14,816 nucleotides of DNA. Source: an uncultured Faecalibacterium sp. Lineage in GTDB: Bacteria > Bacillota > Clostridia > Oscillospirales > Ruminococcaceae. Shown piece after piece: positions 13,113 through 14,816 of this stretch. Location of the stretch: the NCBI GenBank assembly GCA_934518555.1, contig CAKSXW010000050.1, positions 1 to 14,816 on the forward strand. Reading direction: 5' to 3'. Every line of letters starts with the position of its first letter. Positions within the stretch are counted from its first letter, which is position 1. The notes under the pieces were generated by a model. It had not been told where the DNA came from. It saw nothing but the letters and a program-made list of their open reading frames with translations, and ran no database searches. The position numbers and the translations under genes were made by a program.

Positions 13113-14111
13113 GTGGAAGCTACCAAAAAATTGAATGGCAAGGCTGTGGCCAAATGGTTCAGCAACAACGCCATTATCGTGATGATGCTGGCCGTGTCCC
13201 TGATCGTCGGCATCATGCATCCCAACTTCTTCTCGGGCACCAACATGATCAACCTGTTCAAGAACGTGTCCATCCGCTACATCATCGCACTGGGTATTTC
13301 CGGCTGCCTGATCACCACCGGCAACGACCTGTCGGCCGGTCGTCTGGCTGGTTTTGCCGCCTGCCTGGCCTGCATCTTTGCACAGACCGAGGGCGCATCC
13401 GGTAAGTTCTACCCCAACATGCACACCCTGCCCACCCCGGTGGTGTTCATCCTGGTCATCGCCATCTGCGCCATCGTCGGCCTGTGCAACGGTCTGGTGG
13501 TCAGCTACCTGAAGGTGCAGCCCTTCATCGCAACCCTGGGCATGCAGCAGGTAGTCTACGGTATCTGCCTGGTGTACACCGGCGGTACCCCCATTGGCTC
13601 CCTGAACAAGAACTTCACCTCCCTGGCCTCCAACACCATCATCGGCATCCCCGTGCTGATCTGGATCGCTCTGGTCGTGGCCGCATGCTTCTGGTTCCTG
13701 TACAACAAAACCCGTCACGGCAAGTACATGTACGCCATTGGCGGCAACGAGGCTGCTGCTGAGGTGGCCGGTGTCAACGTGCACGCTACCAAGATCCGCA
13801 TCTACATTCTGGCTTCCTGCATGTTCGGTCTGGCAGGCTGCCTGCTGGCTGCAAAGTCCGGCGGCGCATCCGTCAACACCGCAATGGGCTATGAGCTGGA
13901 CGCCATCGCAGCCTGCACCATCGGCGGTGTTTCCACCACCGGCGGCGTCGGCACCGTGCCCGGCGTTCTGGTGGGCGTTCTGGTCTTTGAGCTGATGAAG
14001 GTTGCTCTGCAGTTCATGAACGTCAACTCCTCTTACACCTACATCGTCCAGGGTCTGGTCATCATCGTGGCTGTGGCCATCGATATCCGCAAGTACCTGG
14101 CCAAAAAGTAA
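13113..14111 (+). CDS. mglC: Galactose/methyl-galactoside ABC transporter permease
   Basis: A 332-aa polytopic membrane protein with hydrophobic segments throughout (roughly 20-36, 55-69, 78-90, 110-132, 178-196, 229-247, 281-300 and 308-324). Family markers are GNDLSAGRLAGFAA (70-83), QPFIATLGM (136-144), AIGGNEAAAEVAGVNV (208-223) and YELDAIAACTIGGVSTTGGVGTV (260-282), typical of the MglC/RbsC permease family. The start is a GTG at 13113 with AAGGAGG nine bases upstream, 18 bases after the mglA stop. It is the last gene of the operon, and a terminator follows 14 bases on. Confidence 0.95.
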   Translation: MEATKKLNGKAVAKWFSNNAIIVMMLAVSLIVGIMHPNFFSGTNMINLFKNVSIRYIIALGISGCLITTGNDLSAGRLAGFAACLACIFAQTEGASGKFYPNMHTLPTPVVFILVIAICAIVGLCNGLVVSYLKVQPFIATLGMQQVVYGICLVYTGGTPIGSLNKNFTSLASNTIIGIPVLIWIALVVAACFWFLYNKTRHGKYMYAIGGNEAAAEVAGVNVHATKIRIYILASCMFGLAGCLLAAKSGGASVNTAMGYELDAIAACTIGGVSTTGGVGTVPGVLVGVLVFELMKVALQFMNVNSSYTYIVQGLVIIVAVAIDIRKYLAKK

Positions 14112-14125
14112 GTTCTCTTTCATTC

Positions 14126-14164
14126 AGGGGTCGTCTGCCTCCGGGCAGGCGGCCCTCTTTTTTT
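14126..14164 (+). terminator. Terminator of mglBAC
   Basis: Arms 14126-14139 and 14144-14156 pair over about 13 bp with one bulged G and two G-U pairs around a TCCG loop. A run of seven T (14158-14164) follows. Confidence 0.92.
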
Positions 14165-14177
14165 ATCCACATTTCTA

Positions 14178-14186
14178 TGGTACAAT
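14178..14186 (+). promoter_or_regulatory. Extended -10 promoter for the coiled-coil gene
   Basis: TGG-TACAAT (14178-14186) fits an extended -10 element. The place of a -35 box is occupied by the T run of the preceding terminator, so dependence on the extended -10 is likely. The gene starts about 28 bases downstream. Confidence 0.5.
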
Positions 14187-14213
14187 GGTGCAAAACCCAT
14201 CAGGAGGTGCAGC

Positions 14214-14534
14214 ATGGCACAGCAAGATCAGACCCCTGAATCCCGGGAAGCAGAGCTTTCCCGGCGAGAGGCCGCCCTGGCCGCCCGGGAGGCCCAACTG
14301 GCCCAGGAGCAGCAGGAGCTTGCCCACCAAAAAGCCGACTTTGAGGAGGGCAAGCGGTCCCTGCTGGATAACGGCGACAAAAGCTTTGTAAACCCCAAAG
14401 AAAAGCTCTACGACAAATTCCCTCTGACAGTCCACCAGATGGACATCATCATCGGTGTGCTGTTTGCACTGATTGCACTGTTCCTTGTGCTGGGGGTGAC
14501 CCACACCAGCTTCTTCGGGCTGTTCGGAGGGTAA
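14214..14534 (+). CDS. Small tail-anchored coiled-coil membrane protein, function unknown
   Basis: A 106-aa protein. Residues 8-48 form a charged Ala/Glu/Gln heptad-rich coiled coil (REAELSRREAALAAREAQLA). A short soluble part follows (49-72: DKSFVNPKEKLYDKFPLTVH), then one transmembrane helix (about 76-95, IDIIIGVLFAL-like) and a short C-terminus HTSFFGLFGG. With no signal peptide it should face the cytoplasm and be anchored by its C-terminal helix. I do not recognise a named family. AGGAGG lies six bases before the ATG. It appears to be transcribed alone, between the mgl terminator and the next promoter. A scaffold or membrane-tether role is only a guess. Confidence 0.85.
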   Translation: MAQQDQTPESREAELSRREAALAAREAQLAQEQQELAHQKADFEEGKRSLLDNGDKSFVNPKEKLYDKFPLTVHQMDIIIGVLFALIALFLVLGVTHTSFFGLFGG

Positions 14535-14546
14535 GAATATGGGTGA

Positions 14547-14575
14547 TTGCATTTCATCCGCAAGATGCGTATAAT
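14547..14575 (+). promoter_or_regulatory. Promoter of the right-edge lipoprotein gene
   Basis: TTGCAT (14547-14552), a 17-base spacer and a perfect TATAAT (14570-14575). A small GC stem (CTGCCGC/GCGGCAG, about 14590-14609) lies in the leader just ahead of the ribosome-binding site. Confidence 0.78.
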
Positions 14576-14626
14576 TTATCGCAAAAGCTCTGCCGCACTG
14601 CGGCGGCAGGAAGAGGAGTGGTGATC

Positions 14627-14816
14627 TTGAAAAAGAAATGGCTCGCAGCGGCACTGGCAGGCATTCTGCTGGCAGTTGCGGTTCTGAGCGGATGTGCATC
14701 GACAGAAAAGGCCAAACGGCTGCGCTTCGGTGTGGCTGGTGAGGGCGGCATCTACCGGGAGTTCGGTGAGCGGTTCGCAGCATTGGAAAACGAGACGGAC
14801 AACGGGCAGGTGGAGC
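14627..14816 (+). CDS. Lipoprotein, TAXI-type TRAP solute-binding protein-like (5' part only)
   Basis: The reading frame is open to the window end (63 codons seen). It begins KKKWLAAALAGILLAVAVLSGC, a lipoprotein signal peptide with lipobox L-S-G-C (Cys at about 23). The mature part starts ASTEKAKRLRFGVAGEGGIYREFGERFAALE. The 'R-F-G-x-A-G-x-G-G-x-Y-x-x-F-G-x-x-F' pattern is that of TAXI-family TRAP transporter binding proteins. The start is a TTG at 14627, chosen because AGAGGAG lies eight bases upstream; in-frame GTG codons at 14618 and 14621 are too close to it. Only the first fifth or so is present, so a different ABC or regulatory binding protein is not excluded. Confidence 0.7.
   Translation, partial: MKKKWLAAALAGILLAVAVLSGCASTEKAKRLRFGVAGEGGIYREFGERFAALENETDNGQVE

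Noticed and set aside
11559..14123. An 854-codon open frame on the minus strand antisense to mglA and mglC
   Set aside because: The Asp/His/Gly/Gln-rich product is an artefact of reading the GC-rich mgl genes in reverse. It has no motifs and crosses two genes.
1..14816. CRISPR array, insertion sequence or toxin-antitoxin pair
   Set aside because: No regularly spaced repeats, transposase motifs or paired small toxin/antitoxin genes were seen on either strand.

Overview
The window looks like a chromosomal piece of a GC-rich gut Firmicute of the Oscillospiraceae/Ruminococcaceae type (Faecalibacterium-, Gemmiger- or Subdoligranulum-like). This is an inference from strong AGGAGG ribosome-binding sites, a Tat-type lipoprotein sugar-binding protein, an N4-gp56-family capsid protein and L27-like 'LQ-x-FA' cleavage motifs. 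No species marker is present, so the taxonomy is tentative.

Left edge (1-190): a complete tRNA-His(GTG) on the + strand with its own terminator. It faces a second, 13-bp-stem terminator that closes the neighbouring minus-strand operon.

Region 191-9852 (minus strand): one compact ten-gene phage head cassette read right to left from a good sigma-A-type promoter (9824-9852). In transcription order it holds a small terminase-like protein, large terminase, portal, a Prp protease fused in frame to a scaffold-like protein, major capsid protein, a 70-aa head protein, an intrinsic terminator, a neck/connector-like protein, a large beta-propeller-like tail/hub protein, a 61-aa protein and an ejection-like protein. 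The order follows the P22-type short-tailed phage plan (terminases, portal, scaffold, capsid, gp4-like, gp10-like, ejection). The window shows no integrase, repressor, replication, lysis or receptor-binding gene, and the cassette sits directly between a host tRNA and a host sugar-transport operon. It may be a prophage remnant or a retained, possibly domesticated particle-forming element.

The most striking point is proteolytic. The Prp domain (His24, Asp33, Cys36, Ser40) has no stop codon before the scaffold. The junction carries an L27-like Prp site (DLQMF/A), and the capsid N-terminus carries a second one (DLQLF/A). This predicts a self-releasing protease-scaffold polyprotein that also trims the capsid. 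An internal ribosome-binding site and ATG at the junction could supply extra scaffold without protease.

Region 9853-10347: an AT-rich intergenic stretch with back-to-back promoters, three inverted repeats and a long pyrimidine-rich stretch.

Region 10348-14164 (+ strand): an mglBAC operon for galactose/glucose uptake: a Tat/lipobox binding protein, a stem-loop, the double-NBD ATPase, the permease and a terminator. After it come a small tail-anchored coiled-coil protein (14214-14534) and the 5' end of a lipoprotein resembling TAXI-type TRAP solute-binding proteins, cut by the window edge.
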